In this document: positions 46,458 through 58,159 of the stretch, piece by piece
Layout: each line of letters starts with the position of its first letter
Position numbering within the stretch: the first letter of the stretch is position 1
From: Epiperipatus broadwayi
Lineage: Eukaryota; Onychophora; Udeonychophora; Euonychophora; Peripatidae
Assembly (NCBI GenBank): GCA_028023455.1
Contig: JAQFVV010000036.1
Location: 9,166,719 to 9,230,718 of the forward strand
DNA length: 64,000 nt
Direction: 5' to 3'
The notes under the pieces: model-generated
What the model saw: the letters and a program-made list of their open reading frames with translations, nothing else
What the model was told of the DNA's origin: nothing
Databases searched by the model: none
Translations under genes and position numbers: made by a program

Positions 46458-46478
46458 CCAATTTCGCCTTGGGATCTC
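46458..46478 (-). CDS. Candidate micro-exon, 21 nt
   Basis: TATTTTTGTTAG / 21 nt / GTAAGC on the minus strand. In the shared phase it encodes RSQGEI. The junction codons to the neighbouring candidates are TGG (upstream, from 59730-59759) and GGA (downstream, to 46263-46283), both sense. Confidence 0.4.
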
Positions 46479-47035
46479 CTAACAAAAATAAATAAAAATT
46501 AGTACAAAATCTTCAGTTTAAGTTTAAAAGTTTTTTCAATCATATATATTTCCAAAGAAGGTAAACAAAAGTTAAAAAAAATGTATTTTACTTCTTCATA
46601 ATCTAGAATTTTAAAGAGAATATCTGATGTTCTGATTTTAACTTTAAAATAAAATTATTCAACATATAGATACATTTTTTTATAACTAGTGCATACTAAT
46701 AACACACGTGAAGCTTTAAAACTTTACAACTATCTTCGTATGGATAAATAAATTATAATTACTTAAATCACTGAAATAGCCAAAGACATCAATTGAAACA
46801 ATCTTTTATTCTACATCACACGGTCTGTAGCTATCCAAACTTATAATGCTATATTTTCATTATTACTTTTTAGATCATTAATATGTAATCATATTTTGAT
46901 GCTAAAATCTATGGTTTGCAAACACCATAATGAAAATAAATTTGCAACAAAAACAAATGTTAAGTTTTTTTAATAATGCAGTAAATATAAAACTTTTTAA
47001 TTGATGTATATTAAGTCATAAACAATAAAATCAAG

Positions 47036-47650
47036 TCATTAACTTGATAAGCTTTTAATTATAACAAAATAATGTGCTTGTTAATGGCTCTAACAATCTT
47101 TATCGATAAATTCCATAAGAGAAAAGCACTTAAAAATACTATCTAGCAGTTATCCCCATCCTAAACCAGTTTCAAGCTATTGATTCTCCTCAGTGAGATG
47201 CTAGGATATTTCAAACAGTAGATCTGAAATAGTAACTCAAGGTGAGCAATTATTTTATACTTACCTATTATGCATAAAATCTGAAAATTTCAAACACCTA
47301 TGTCTTCAAATAAAGATATGTAAGTTAAGTAGCTATATGAGTCAGAAAACTCCATATAGCTATTTAAGTTAGATAGCTGGATTTGAAGACATATGTCTGA
47401 AAATTTCAGATTTTCTACTCAATAGTTAAGTATCAGATAAGTGCTTGCCTTGAGTTGGTATTTTAGACATAGTGTCTGAAATATCATAGCAGTTCACTGA
47501 GAAGAGCCAATAGCTCAAAACCAGTTTGTTGGTAGGATAATTTATAGGTAGTATAAATGCTTTCTCTTGCATCATTTATTATAAAGCTTGTTAGACATAT
47601 TAGAACGCTCATTTTATTTTATAATTACAAGCTTTATCAAGTTAACTCAT
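47036..47650. mobile_element. Foldback MITE, about 615 bp
   Basis: Two ~300-bp halves are inverted copies. Outer ends are AACTTGATAAGCTTTTAATT (47040) and, inverted, AATTACAAGCTTTATCAAGTT (47623). Inner parts include AACCAGTTTCAAGCTATTGA versus CCAATAGCTCAAAACCAGTTT, and GATATTTCA versus TGAAATATC. The centre is near 47340 (GAGTCAGAAAACTCC). The copies differ at many sites, so it is not recent. Confidence 0.75.
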
Positions 47651-50600
47651 GAGATATGACTATATATATTGTAACCATATATTTTAGTATAAAATATAAT
47701 AATTAATGTAACTGGTATAAAAATTTCTCTTTCTTCTTTTGGTGATTTGATTGGCTTGATTTGCACTTTGAACAGATTACTCTCTTATATTCAAAAAAAT
47801 TTATTAGAGAGAATGGGTAATATTTTGCCTTACTTGTTGTCTATATTATTTTAATAAATTTAAATTGCTTCTTTCCATATACTAATTCATATCAAAATGT
47901 TTAACTTTTTAAAAATTTTGACAACACATTAAATTTGGTAAAATATTAATAATAATAATAATAATATTTTATTTGTTTAAAATGGTCTTAAAAATTATTT
48001 CCATTGAATTAAAAAAAACTATTTGTTCAACTAAATTTAATTATTAAAAATAAATACAGTAATTACGTATGCGTTTCAATGTAAAAAAGAAAGGAGCGCG
48101 AATTAAAAAAAAAATCGTCTGATAGTGTTGCTTTGGAGGGAAGAGAAAGAAAAAGAAAATGGTAAAAGGCAAATGGTGTAAATATGATAAGCTTATTTTA
48201 AAATAGTTAACAAGTAAACGAATTACCACAAAGTTTTCTATAAACGTAAAAATAACATAGTGGTATTTAATAATAAGATGAATTGCTAAATTTAAAAGTC
48301 TGTTCAAGTCGTCTAGCCAGGTGGATCAAATCGCCAGTAATAATTTTCCAATATTACATTTTAAATATGTCGGAGCTTTCCAGTTTAAATTAATTGCAAG
48401 ATTTTGGTATGTTTTAAAATATTTATTATTCTACAATTTGGAAAAATTAAATAAGTATTTTAATTACAGAAGTTTTATAAATATGAAAATTTGCTTTTTA
48501 AAAAAGAAGAAGTTTAAATTAAAGTAAAATGTTAAAGTTATTAACATAGTTTAATATTTCCATTTATAATTTTAATAAAAAATATAGTATTGATTGATAT
48601 TTAACTTTGCAATGCCAGTAATATATTCACTAGTTAATTTGTTTACCATTTGGATAATAAAAACAGTCTTCAAATAATTAATCAAAGCTATTTTCTAATT
48701 TTATCGTCAGTTTGGAATGATTAAATTAATTGCTATAATTAGTATTCCTAGATTTAAGCGTGGATAAATAAATATTAGCATGGATGTGATAAACTTGGAA
48801 CAGTTTTAATAGAGAAATGTAGAAATTAATAACTTATGAAAAAACATTTTCATTTAAACTCTGCGTGTCATATCATTGGAATTGTTTCATGTTTATGGAG
48901 CCACATAAAATCGTTAATCTAATAGTGCTTATAATAACTAATACAAATGGATAAAATTACATGTATGGAATTCAACTATAATTGTAGCTATTACTTCGTA
49001 TATTTATTGTTCGACACATCGTACATGGATTTCACGGATCATATTTGTAGTTATAAAATGCTATACAATTTAATTTGTGATACACACACCTGCTAGAATT
49101 CATGTATTGAACTATAAAATGCTATACATTTAATTTATATCACACACACACCTGTTAGATTTTATGTATTTGATGAATAATGCATTACTTTAATTTTATC
49201 GTTATATGAACTTGCATGTGAAGTTCATAAGTTATATTTTATTAAGTTTAAATTAATAGGGGTTGAATAAAATACTTATTCAAGAGAATAGCGCTTGCGA
49301 AAAAGCTTGAAAAGTACTAAATGAATTTATGAGATGTATCAATTTTTCATGAGGTATTTTGTGAGTCTTTCCAGATTTCTATTCCTATACTAATATTACT
49401 TATATTATATTACATATGTTTTATTTTAAGCAAGATAAGTTAGTACATTAGTTGTCCTGATTAGTGTAACATTTTATTATGCAAGAACCCACATTTGCTA
49501 AAATGTTAGTGTTTTCTGAATGGTCAGAATAACTGAGGAGGATGATTTTGCACTTTAATGTGAAGTAAATAGTAATGTTGTTTTATAATGTTAAAAGGCA
49601 TTAATCTGTGCCGGTGGTTAATCTGCAGATTACTTAATTGCCATTTTTTTATTTTACACTCATTCCTGTGCTGGTGGTTAATCCGCGGAATTGTGTAATT
49701 ATACTTATTACTTTATGATGGTGTATAAATCCACAAAGCGTTTAGTGTTATTTAATTCATATGTGTAGATGAATGCATCCACAGGAATATGGTTTTACTT
49801 CATAGATATAAGTTGGGCAAAGTATTCTAGTTAATCTGCTAAATCATCTTCTTTCATTTGTAAGCATAATTTATAAGTTAAATCATCAAATTGTAGCAGG
49901 ACATTCTATTCAAGTTACTTCATAATAATTAACTGTTGGTTGATTATTATTTACCGGAATGTAAGTTTAAATTTTCACTTTATTTAATGATTGCATTATA
50001 GCTAAATCCTACAGATATAATATTATTTATTATATTATTATAAGTTTACGGTATAGATTTATTGAATCTGGAAATTACATTGGATGTTTCATGAGTTGAT
50101 GTTGAATTTAGTATAATTTCCTCAATACATTCATTATATCAAATTGAAATATAAGGTATGATTAGGTTTTTAAAAACCGTACCTATGATATGTTATTGAA
50201 GAAAGTCGATGGAATTATAATTTATTTATTTTATTTGTTTATTTATGTCTTTAATTATAACATTAGAATTAATTACTTATTATTCATAAATTTGTAAATA
50301 AACGTTGATTTATAATTAAATTTACTGTGCCGTTGCTATTTGTCATTCGTAAAATCAGAAATCATAAACCTTGGATAGAGCATACATTGAAGTACATACT
50401 ATCATCAACATGATATAAGAGTTTAGTGATATTTTGAGAAAACATTTGGATGCTTTTCGTCTTTGGTAGTTTATGATGTGTAAGGTACAATAAAATCCCA
50501 TTTACCTTTTCCATCATTTTAGCTTTGCGTAGTTGATTCTAGTATACAATATAAATCGATTATTAAACCTGTAAACAGATTTACCAAATAATGACATGAT

Positions 50601-51182
50601 TGAATATATTTACTTAACGTTTTTAAATTGTCATTTGTCAGTATAATAAGAGTCTCAGTAATATAGTAAACTATAAAAAAAGAACCCAAGTATTTATGTT
50701 TATTTATTGCAAAGCTTTACCTGGAATAGCATTTGTATTAAAAATCATATAGATGGTTTAAAATTTCATAATCTTATGTAGTTCCACAAATTATGCCATC
50801 TTGTACATGGTCGGTCATCGGGTCTCATACAATGAAAATCGCAAATTAAGGTTTGAAAGATAATAACATTACATACTTATAATTTGTTTAATGTATTTTA
50901 TCATACTACTATGATAGGTCTTCGCGGTACACCCTGGCTGCGATCAAATTAAATCATAAAAAGTTTATGTTATATCATTGGTTTGGTCTGTGGTAAGTTG
51001 CTCCAGATGTTGGTTGTGGTCTTTGGTGCATAATATAGATGGCATGATATGCTTTTGGTTACAGCTCTTAATAGCTGATAATTTGCAGCGGGAATTGATC
51101 GGTGATCGAGGTTACAATTCTTAGCGCACTTATGTTTTGGTGATATTATGTAGTTGGACAGCAATCGAACGGTTACAATATA
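47651..51182. other. AT-rich sequence without a recognised gene
   Basis: About 3.5 kb. It includes paired short repeats GTGCTGGTGGTTAATCCGC (49670) and GTGCCGGTGGTTAATCTGC (49608), and ATGAACTTGCATGTGAAGTTCAT (49206-49228, short hairpin). No exon, ORF or RNA gene is supported. If the micro-exon gene is real, this is intron. Confidence 0.4.
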
Positions 51183-51313
51183 TATGACAATAGATGGCTT
51201 TCTACCAAAAACACTGTCAAGTGTAAGTTTGTTTACATAAATGTCAGAGCAAGCATTCACTATCTCTAACTTAAGCTTGACAGTGTTTTTGGTAGAATGC
51301 CATCTATTGTCAT
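51183..51313. mobile_element. Short MITE with ~38-bp inverted repeats
   Basis: TGACAATAGATGGCTTTCTA through AAAACACTGTCAAG at the left (51185-51220) is inverted at 51276-51312, with one indel. The ~50-bp interior is non-coding. It is embedded in an incidental minus-strand open frame that I do not call. Confidence 0.75.
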
Positions 51314-51424
51314 AAATACAAGCGTTAGCAAGTTTTAACTTGTGTTTTTTTGTTTTTTATATATATATAAATAAATCGGTATCTATATTTCTTCAAAATA
51401 ATATATATGTAAATTTATAAATAA

Positions 51425-52068
51425 ATATTAGAAAATACAGTACTTAAAAGTTTATAAAATATATTTATAACCATCATTTTGAAGCCTTTCAACTATCCTT
51501 GTAGTTTTTGTCAACTAATACTTTTAAAATGTCAGCTTTCTCATAATTCCATGATGTCAACTTTCCCATAATTCTATGATCTTAACATTTTCTGCTTGCC
51601 TGTTAATTAAATATTGCTTGTATTTATATAGTAACATCGCTTCCTTAATTTTTCTTTTATTATTATTTGTTTCAGTTTTCAATATTTTACATTACTATAA
51701 TTAAAATCAAAACCATATATACATGATTTATTATGGTCACAAAAGACAGAAGCAGATAAATTATCATTATTTTTATAATTTTGTTTTGTATTTTGAACTC
51801 TTTTTAATAATAACAAGTGCTCTTTCATTCTTTTTTCCAATGTACACCTCAAGTCAACTATACATCCACTGCCTCACCTATATATCCATTTGTAAATGAT
51901 AAATTTTTCTTTGTCAATAAAGTCTTATCTTTTGAATTATTTATTAATTTATTTAATGTAGGTGGTGCATAAAATGCAATATCACATATATTTTTATAAA
52001 TTTTCTTAATCAAACTTGCCTGTTGATTTGAATTATATGGTAATGATATCCAAAATTTTTTTATCAGA
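51425..52068 (-). pseudogene. Penelope-like element, C-terminal GIY-YIG part (minus-strand copy)
   Basis: On the minus strand it reads NSDKKI, then a decayed linker (PPTLNKLINNSKDKTLLTKK-like), the GIY-YIG region and the 3' end GTTGACAAAAACTACAA. It is colinear with the plus-strand copy at 58760-59425 at roughly 85-90% by eye. Its 5' edge is exactly the AAT repeat at 52069-52373. Beyond the LINE, the same PLE continues as RT sequence at 57846-58158, so this is one PLE copy split by the LINE. Several frameshifts make it inactive. Confidence 0.8.
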
Positions 52069-52373
<305 letters not shown>

Positions 52374-52618
52374 GTTTCAAAGCAAAACTTTATTGAGTCT
52401 AAAAAGTTACAGAGTCATATATTGATTTTTTACAAATGAAAAACAAATTACAACTTTCAGTATATAAGTCTTTATCTTTTCTGCATCCTTTTTTTTTTCT
52501 TCTTGTTTTTAAATTTGGTCTTCTATCTAGTTCAGTTTATGCTTGCATTTTTTTTTTTAAAGTTGGAAAAAATGCTGATGTTGAAAATGTCATCATCTAT
52601 CTTATTGGTCTTTATATT

Positions 52619-54040
52619 TCATAGACTGGATCTCTGTTTCAAGTGTGACCATGTGGCTGCAAATATATCTGGTTGAGCTAGGATGCTGTCTCTTTTTCTT
52701 AACAGTTCTAGTTTTATTGAATATGTTGCTGGGTGGCGTCGAGGGTTATTGGCAAGTGCAAAAGTGCATCTGGTGCACCAGTAGGCATAAAGGCTGTATG
52801 TTGCTGCACGAATAGCAGGGTTATTGCCTTTTTTAAATGTATTTATTATTTCATCTATTGAAATAATAGCCTTTCTGTATGTGGTAAACATTGTGCGACG
52901 TATTGTTTCTAGGGCACTGCAGGAATGAAGAAAATGATCTTGTGTCTCTTCTTCTCTATGACATAGCCCGCACATGGGGTCTATATTGGTATAGAATCTA
53001 CGAAATCTAAGGAAATGGGTTGTGGGTAGAGCATTGAGATTAAGCTTAAGCAGAAAATCGAATAATTTTGGTTCTAATGACCATTTTCTGAATTGTTGCA
53101 GTAGTTGCCTGTTGTCTATTCCAAGAACTGATGGATGTAGATTGGGTGTCTGGTTTGGATGTAGTATATTGTAAATGTCCCAGTATGTATACTTGTTGTC
53201 ATTATTGAGTGATATTTTGTTGTATATTGGCTTGAGTTCTTCAATCAGTGTGGATAGATAGCCATATGAAGGGGGTGGTCTGTCTGTGGGTATTATACTG
53301 ATTACACACTCCAGGTCTGGAAATCTTTTTATGGTTGCTGTTATTAGATTTACTGATTTCTGTGTGTAAAAAACATTGATTGTATGGAGTCCAAGTCCAT
53401 TGCTATGTGGTGGTCTGCTCAGATTTTTTAAAGAGATTGCCACTGTCTTTCTCTTCCATATTAGTTTGTTACAGATTGACGAGATTTTAGATATGAATGT
53501 TTTTGCAAATTTGATTATAGGTGTATAGTATGTAATTTTTGTAGTTATAAGTTGATTAAATAGTGCTACCTTTGCATATATTGACAGGTATGACTTTTCA
53601 AGTGAGGCTGTGATTTTTTCAGCATCTATTTTTAATTTATTTTGAATTTTTTGCCTCATTCCATTGGTTCCAAGGTAGAATGGGAAACCAAGGAAAGCAG
53701 ATGGTTTACCATTAAACATCTCTGTACAGTGCTTGCCTGTGTATATTGACCATGCTGCAGTTTTATTTGTGTTAATTTTTAAATTAAAATTTGAGGTATA
53801 ATTCTTGATTATCTCTTGTAATATGGGGAGGTTCTTTTTAGAGGGGAGGAAAACGGTTACATCATCCATATAGGCTATGCATGATATATTTAAAGCAGTG
53901 TTTGGAATTTGAATGCCTTTTATTTTTTTCTGTATCTCTATTAATAGAGGATTTATATATATTGTAAAGAGCAAGGCACTGAAGGGGAGATCCTTGTGGG
54001 ATGGATTGACTCGGTCTGAAGGCTGGTGATTTTTTTCCAT
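52619..54040 (-). pseudogene. LINE ORF2, second part (RT catalytic core to C-terminal zinc motif)
   Basis: 473 codons that continue ORF2 after a single-base frameshift near 54000. YMDD in IAYMDDVTVF (residues 57-60) is the RT catalytic motif. The thumb and connection regions follow, with KLIWKRKTVAISLKNLSRPP and NGLGLHTINV, a pattern typical of L1/Tx1-group LINEs. Near residue 355 CGLCHREEETQDHFLHSC forms a CxxC...H...C motif like the zf-RVT domain. It ends QRSSL at a TAA/TGA-type stop at 52619. The true protein would be continuous with 53862-55856; the first ~20 residues of this frame are out-of-frame overlap. Confidence 0.9.
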
Positions 54041-55856
54041 TCAATGTGATGTGAATTTCACGGCTGAGTAGCAGATTTGCTATTATATATAGTAGGGATG
54101 GAGGTGTTGTTGTTTTTTTCAGCACGTCTAATAATTTGGCTATAGGCACTGAGTCAAAAGCTGCCTCAATGTCTAGTTGAACTATAATTGGTGCATATTT
54201 CTTTCTTTTTTTTACTACTTCGATAATTGTTTTGTACATTAAGGCACCCTGGCCAATGGATGATCCTTTTTTGGCATATTGTGCTGATGATAACACAGGG
54301 AGTATGTGTTGTTCTATTTTTTCCTTTATCACTCTTTCAAGAATTTTTATTCCTAAAGGTCCCATTGAAATTGGTCGTAGATTAGATAAAGATGATATTG
54401 CTGTTTGTTTTTTGTTAAATGGAACCATTGCAATTGGGTATAGACTTTGTATGTTGTAAATTTTTTGGGATATGTAATTGGCTAGATTGCACAGGTATTT
54501 TGCTGTGAAGTGACTAAGATGTTTGAACACAAATTTGGGAATTCCTTGTGGTCCTGGGTGACATGTGTTTGTTATTGTTGCAAGTTGAAATACAATGTCA
54601 GTTGTTGTTATTGGTGTATCTGTTTCAGGGTCTCCAAATATGTCTTCTTTTGGTATGTACACTCTCTGTTTTTGCAGTATTTTTTTAAAGTGTTGATATA
54701 TTGGGTTTATCATGTTATGTCCAGCTGTTATAGAGCCATCTATTTCAAGTGCCATAGGCACTCTGACTGTGGATGGGTATCCCAATGCCCACCGTATGTA
54801 TGCTCTGGTCCAAGTATGTTGTTGTGTAAGGCATATTTTTTTCTTTTTTATTGCTACATATTGCTTTAGTGTATTGCATGTATTGTTGTACATTTCTGTA
54901 AGTTTTTTAATTTGTGTTTGATTATCTGTAGTTGGTCTGGAAATGGTTATTCTTTTATGTAGTTCATCTGCCAATGCTAATAATCTGGTGGGGGGTGTTG
55001 AGTTGCAGGTAATATGATTGATGTTGAAAGAAAGTATATTGGTGAATGCTATATACTTTTGTACTGGATCGAGTGACATGTTTTGAAGTTTTTGGAGCAT
55101 TATATATGTTTCTGAATATAAGAATTCAGTTGTTTGTGCTGGAAGAAGTATTCGCATAGTCTTTTGGAGGGCTATTGTTGTATTTTGTATTTTTGTTAGG
55201 TCGAGGGTGATGAACTGAGCAGCATGATCTGAGATTATAGATGGACAGAGTTCAAGATTAAAATAATGATGTAACATTGGTGAGTAGAAACACAAATCAA
55301 TAAGTGACTTATATCTATTGTTATTAAAAGATATTGAGTTTGTTGGGAGAAAACCCTCAGCACTCATAAGTGGGATTGTTATTTGATGGATCCATTTGGT
55401 GACAAAAGTTAGGTAGGTCATGTTGAAATCTCCCAGGAGTATTATGGGATTTGGTGTTGCTGTAAGCATTGAATTTATTGTTGCTATTATTCTGGAGATG
55501 ATGACAGGGCCTGGTGGTATATATACAAATACTAGGTTAAGTGTGATATTTTTATGATGGAGTGTTAATATGATAAGATTAGAGTCAATATATATAATTT
55601 TAAAAGAATCGAAAGGGCAGTTGTGTGAAATAATTATGCCTGTGCCACCTGATGGTGATGATGATTGCCTTGAGCAGGCACAAAAACCTTGGTTGACTAA
55701 ATATTTTGATGGATCAATTTGAGAGCTGCTGTATATTTTTGTTTCCAAAAGCCCCGGTATGTGTGGTTGTGTTGTATGTAACCATTTTTTGAGATCAAAA
55801 AGTTTTTTGGTGGCATTTAAACCTCTAATGTTGAGCGATCCAATTTTTATCTTCAT
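53862..55856 (-). pseudogene. LINE ORF2, first part (apurinic-type endonuclease and N-terminal RT)
   Basis: 664 codons from MKIKIGSLNIRGLN. Endonuclease motifs: N9 in SLNIRG, E38 in LLETK, GGTGI (70-74), GDFN (142-145), SLIDL (184-188) and SDH (209-211), so the catalytic set looks complete. RT begins near 434 (GPQGIPKFVFKHL), with RPISMGPLGIK (494), LDIEAAFDSV (561-570) and QSIPQGSPL (617-625). After QGSPL the frame slips by one base and the last ~40 residues are not genuine; RT continues in 52619-54040. Apart from that single lesion ORF2 is open, so decay is mild. Confidence 0.92.
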
Positions 55857-55918
55857 GTTTTAAATAATTTTTTAACAGGGTATTGATTTATATTTTATTT
55901 TTAATACTAAATGTTTGT

Positions 55919-56660
55919 TTATATTGCAGTAGATGGATGCTGATACATATTTAAGACATTGTTGGGTTTATTATCAGTTTTTCTTTCATTTAATATTGCT
56001 TCAGACTCTATACAGGCAATTTGCGATGAAACCGAACAGGTGTCCATTTGTTGTTGGCTTACATCCATTTCTATTTCATCATTTTCTAAATTGTATATGT
56101 CTGATGAGTTGTGCTTTTGGTCTGTTTTTTTTACCTTTTTGGATTCATGGTTCTTTGGTGGTCGACCTGGTTTTCTTTTTTCCTCTGGTGTATTTTCTTG
56201 AATAGGTGGAAGAGGAGCTTCTATTGCATCCATTATGTTTGATGCAGTTTTGTTTATAATTGTAGTTTTTTTTTATTATTGGTATCTTTATATTATCTGG
56301 ATTTATATTTTCATTATATAACTGTGTGTGTTTACTTTCTGTTTGTTGATTTTTACTTGGTACACATTTTGTTTTATTGAGATGCTGATCCTGTGATGTA
56401 ATTGCTGTATTTTGTGTTGTGGTTTCTTGAGAATTATTTTCGTTTGAATCTTGGATTTCTGTGTTAGTTTTTGTGTTATTATTTTTTTGGTTGGTCTTTT
56501 GGATAGGCAATTCTGATCCATTATTATTTTTGTTTGTGGGTGTTTGATCCTGTTTTTTTCCGGTTTCTATTATTTGGTTGCCAATGGATGTAGTGTTATT
56601 ATAAATTTTATTTTCATCACTGGGTTGTTCTGGGAGATCGGAAGATTTTAGTTTGTTCAC
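55919..56660 (-). pseudogene. LINE ORF1, C-terminal parts in two other frames
   Basis: Two overlapping open pieces: 56145-56660 (171 codons, Asn/Gln/Thr-rich, low complexity) and 55919-56233 (104 codons). The second contains KRKPGRPPKNHESKKVKKTD, a basic AT-hook-like or nuclear-targeting patch, and then an acidic stretch. They most likely continue the ORF1 frame after frameshifts near 56650 and 56230. It is also possible that one is a programmed shift; the low-complexity A-rich sequence makes indels likely. Confidence 0.65.
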
Positions 56661-57531
56661 AGTGATTGCTTTTTGTGTTATCGCACTGAGTTGCTAGGTG
56701 TCCTCTCTGTCCACAGCCAAAACAAAGTGGCTTTAGACCTCTTATGTGAAGAGAGAGTGTCGCTTCTTGATCTGTAATCTGTGATGGAATCGTTGAGGCG
56801 TCTACGTTTTTATGTAGTTTTATTTTAAATTCAAAACGATTACTACATATCGGTATAGGTGTGTCTTTTAAATATATAGGCTGTAGGGCAATTACTTTTC
56901 CAAACGGGTTTATCATTTTTTGAAAATCTTGTACGTTGTATTTAAGATAAGTATTTTTAAGCACTCCAGTAATTATATTTTTCCGGTTTTCATCTATAAT
57001 TACGAGTGCGTAATTATCAAGTGCTAAAATAGTGGATTGAAAACGTTCTTTTTGCTGCTGAGTATAAAAATCAATGGTTATATATCGAGTATTTGGGTGA
57101 TCCGCGATACAAGAGATTGTTTCCCATAGTGCATTTTGCGTGATTGCTTCATATAATAAAGCTTTTGGGAAACGATATAATGAGCATTGATTATCGGTTA
57201 CTGTGAGTACTAACGAAGTTGGTGAAAAAAACCTGCGAAATGTTTCAAATAACGTACGAGGCACCGTATTACTGAAACGGTCCGTCACATTTTCAAGCGT
57301 TTCTTTTGTCCAGATTGCGGCTGGGGGTTGATTTTCCTCTCTAGTGTTTAGATCAAGATTTTTTATATCATTTGTGTTTGTTCTACGGAAGCGCGGTATT
57401 TGAGTTGGTGCTGTAGTATTGCTATTACTTTTAAGTACTTTTGCATACGAAATAGGCGATGTTGAAACTAACGATGTTGTTAATTTCGTATTGGTGCTTA
57501 ATTCGCTCACGCTTGACTGGGCAGTAGCCAT
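56617..57531 (-). CDS. LINE ORF1, nucleic-acid-binding protein, N-terminal part
   Basis: 304 codons from MATAQSSVSE. The N-terminus is Ser/Thr-rich and of low complexity. The middle (about 90-245) has a mixed alpha/beta composition suggestive of an RRM-like fold, by analogy with other LINE ORF1 proteins (inference). A CCHC zinc knuckle, CFGCGQRGHLATQC (C270, C273, H278, C283), follows LHIRGLKPL. The last ~20 residues after the knuckle are probably out of frame, since the C-terminal half continues in another frame at 55919-56660. Expected role: binding the LINE RNA. Confidence 0.85.
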   Translation of the reverse strand: MATAQSSVSELSTNTKLTTSLVSTSPISYAKVLKSNSNTTAPTQIPRFRRTNTNDIKNLDLNTREENQPPAAIWTKETLENVTDRFSNTVPRTLFETFRRFFSPTSLVLTVTDNQCSLYRFPKALLYEAITQNALWETISCIADHPNTRYITIDFYTQQQKERFQSTILALDNYALVIIDENRKNIITGVLKNTYLKYNVQDFQKMINPFGKVIALQPIYLKDTPIPICSNRFEFKIKLHKNVDASTIPSQITDQEATLSLHIRGLKPLCFGCGQRGHLATQCDNTKSNHCEQTKIFRSPRTTQ

Positions 57532-57751
57532 GATTTATTCTGACTCAAGTCAGTATTTTTTTTTTTTTAAAAAAAAGATATTAAAACACACCGATATTTT
57601 TCAAAAAACACTATTAATCTATTATATAATTCGATTTTTCCTGTATTATGTTTGTTTTGCGAATAACAAGTTGGAACAAAAGTAAAAAATAAATACTTAC
57701 ATCGGAGAACTTAAGGATTGCTTCTAACCTCAGCAGAGATTTGCTGCGGGA

Positions 57752-57752
<1 letters not shown>
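57532..57752 (-). other. LINE 5' untranslated region
   Basis: Starts right after the AAT repeat with CCCGCAGCAAATCTCTGCTG (minus strand), a short stem-forming sequence, and runs to ORF1. It may contain an internal promoter; none is recognisable. Confidence 0.55.

Positions 57753-57845
<93 letters not shown>
57753..57845. repeat. ATT/AAT microsatellite, about 30 units
   Basis: Lies between the LINE 5' end and the PLE RT fragment. In the PLE frame it encodes a poly-Asn run that directly follows NFNSKYYY. Confidence 0.95.
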
Positions 57846-58158
57846 ATAATATTTAGAATTAAAATTTTTAACAATATAATAAGTACAATCATAATTATAT
57901 CCAACATTTAACAATTCATTATAATAAATTTCAATATTTTTGGTTTTATCCAATGCATATTTACAAAGGTTATCATTTCTAAATAAGGAAGACCTTAAAC
58001 CTGCCATTTTATATGACATTGGTACTTTTGATTTATATGGAATATATCCTCTTTTTGCTATTGGTTTAAGAGTCATATAGTAATCCAGTTTATCTTTGTT
58101 TCTAGTTAGCTTGAGATCTAAAAATTGAACACACATTGAATTTTCATCTGTTTTAATA
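57846..58158 (-). pseudogene. Penelope-like element, RT C-terminal part (minus-strand copy)
   Basis: Frame MCVQFLDLKLTRNKDKLDYY, then MTLKPIAKRGYIPYKSKVPM and KYALDKTKNIEIYYNELLNV. This is the RT thumb and linker of a PLE, in better condition than its plus-strand partner at 58455-58760, where the same passage has stops. The poly-Asn linker runs into the AAT repeat, and the remaining GIY-YIG half lies beyond the LINE at 51425-52068. Confidence 0.85.
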
Positions 58159-58159
58159 A

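Larger units (their letters stand above)
44395..47035 (-). other. Presumed introns of the micro-exon gene, with duplicated units
   Basis: AT-rich. About 45570-45960 and 46610-47040 are diverged direct copies, each following a 21-nt micro-exon at the same relative place (45437 and 46458, 1,021 bp apart). About 45940-46300 resembles 59430-59780. The intron sequence was therefore duplicated together with the exons. Confidence 0.45.
52374..57752 (-). mobile_element. Tx1/L1-like LINE, near full length, inserted in an AAT repeat
   Basis: About 5.4 kb on the minus strand: 5' UTR (~57532-57752), ORF1 with zinc knuckle (55919-57531, frameshifted), ORF2 with endonuclease, RT and a Cys/His motif (52619-55856, one frameshift) and a 3' UTR with AATAAA at 52389-52394, close to the end. 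AAT repeats lie on both sides, and beyond each of them the same PLE resumes. The tail GLGL/KLIW region and the zinc motif after RT resemble L1/Tx1-group proteins, a group known to include target-specific members. Confidence 0.85.

Noticed and set aside
50970-51260. 96-codon minus-strand frame
   Set aside because: It overlaps a MITE with clear inverted repeats and shows no domain; considered incidental.
54232-56205. Several 70-119-codon plus-strand frames
   Set aside because: Antisense shadows of LINE ORF1/ORF2, rich in Phe, Cys and Leu as expected from reverse reading.
57718-57740. A 23-nt acceptor-donor pair resembling the micro-exons
   Set aside because: It lies in the LINE 5' UTR, is not a multiple of three and shares no flank with the micro-exon units.
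57614-57907. Poly-Ile frame on the minus strand
   Set aside because: Alternative frame of the AAT repeat next to the PLE fragment.
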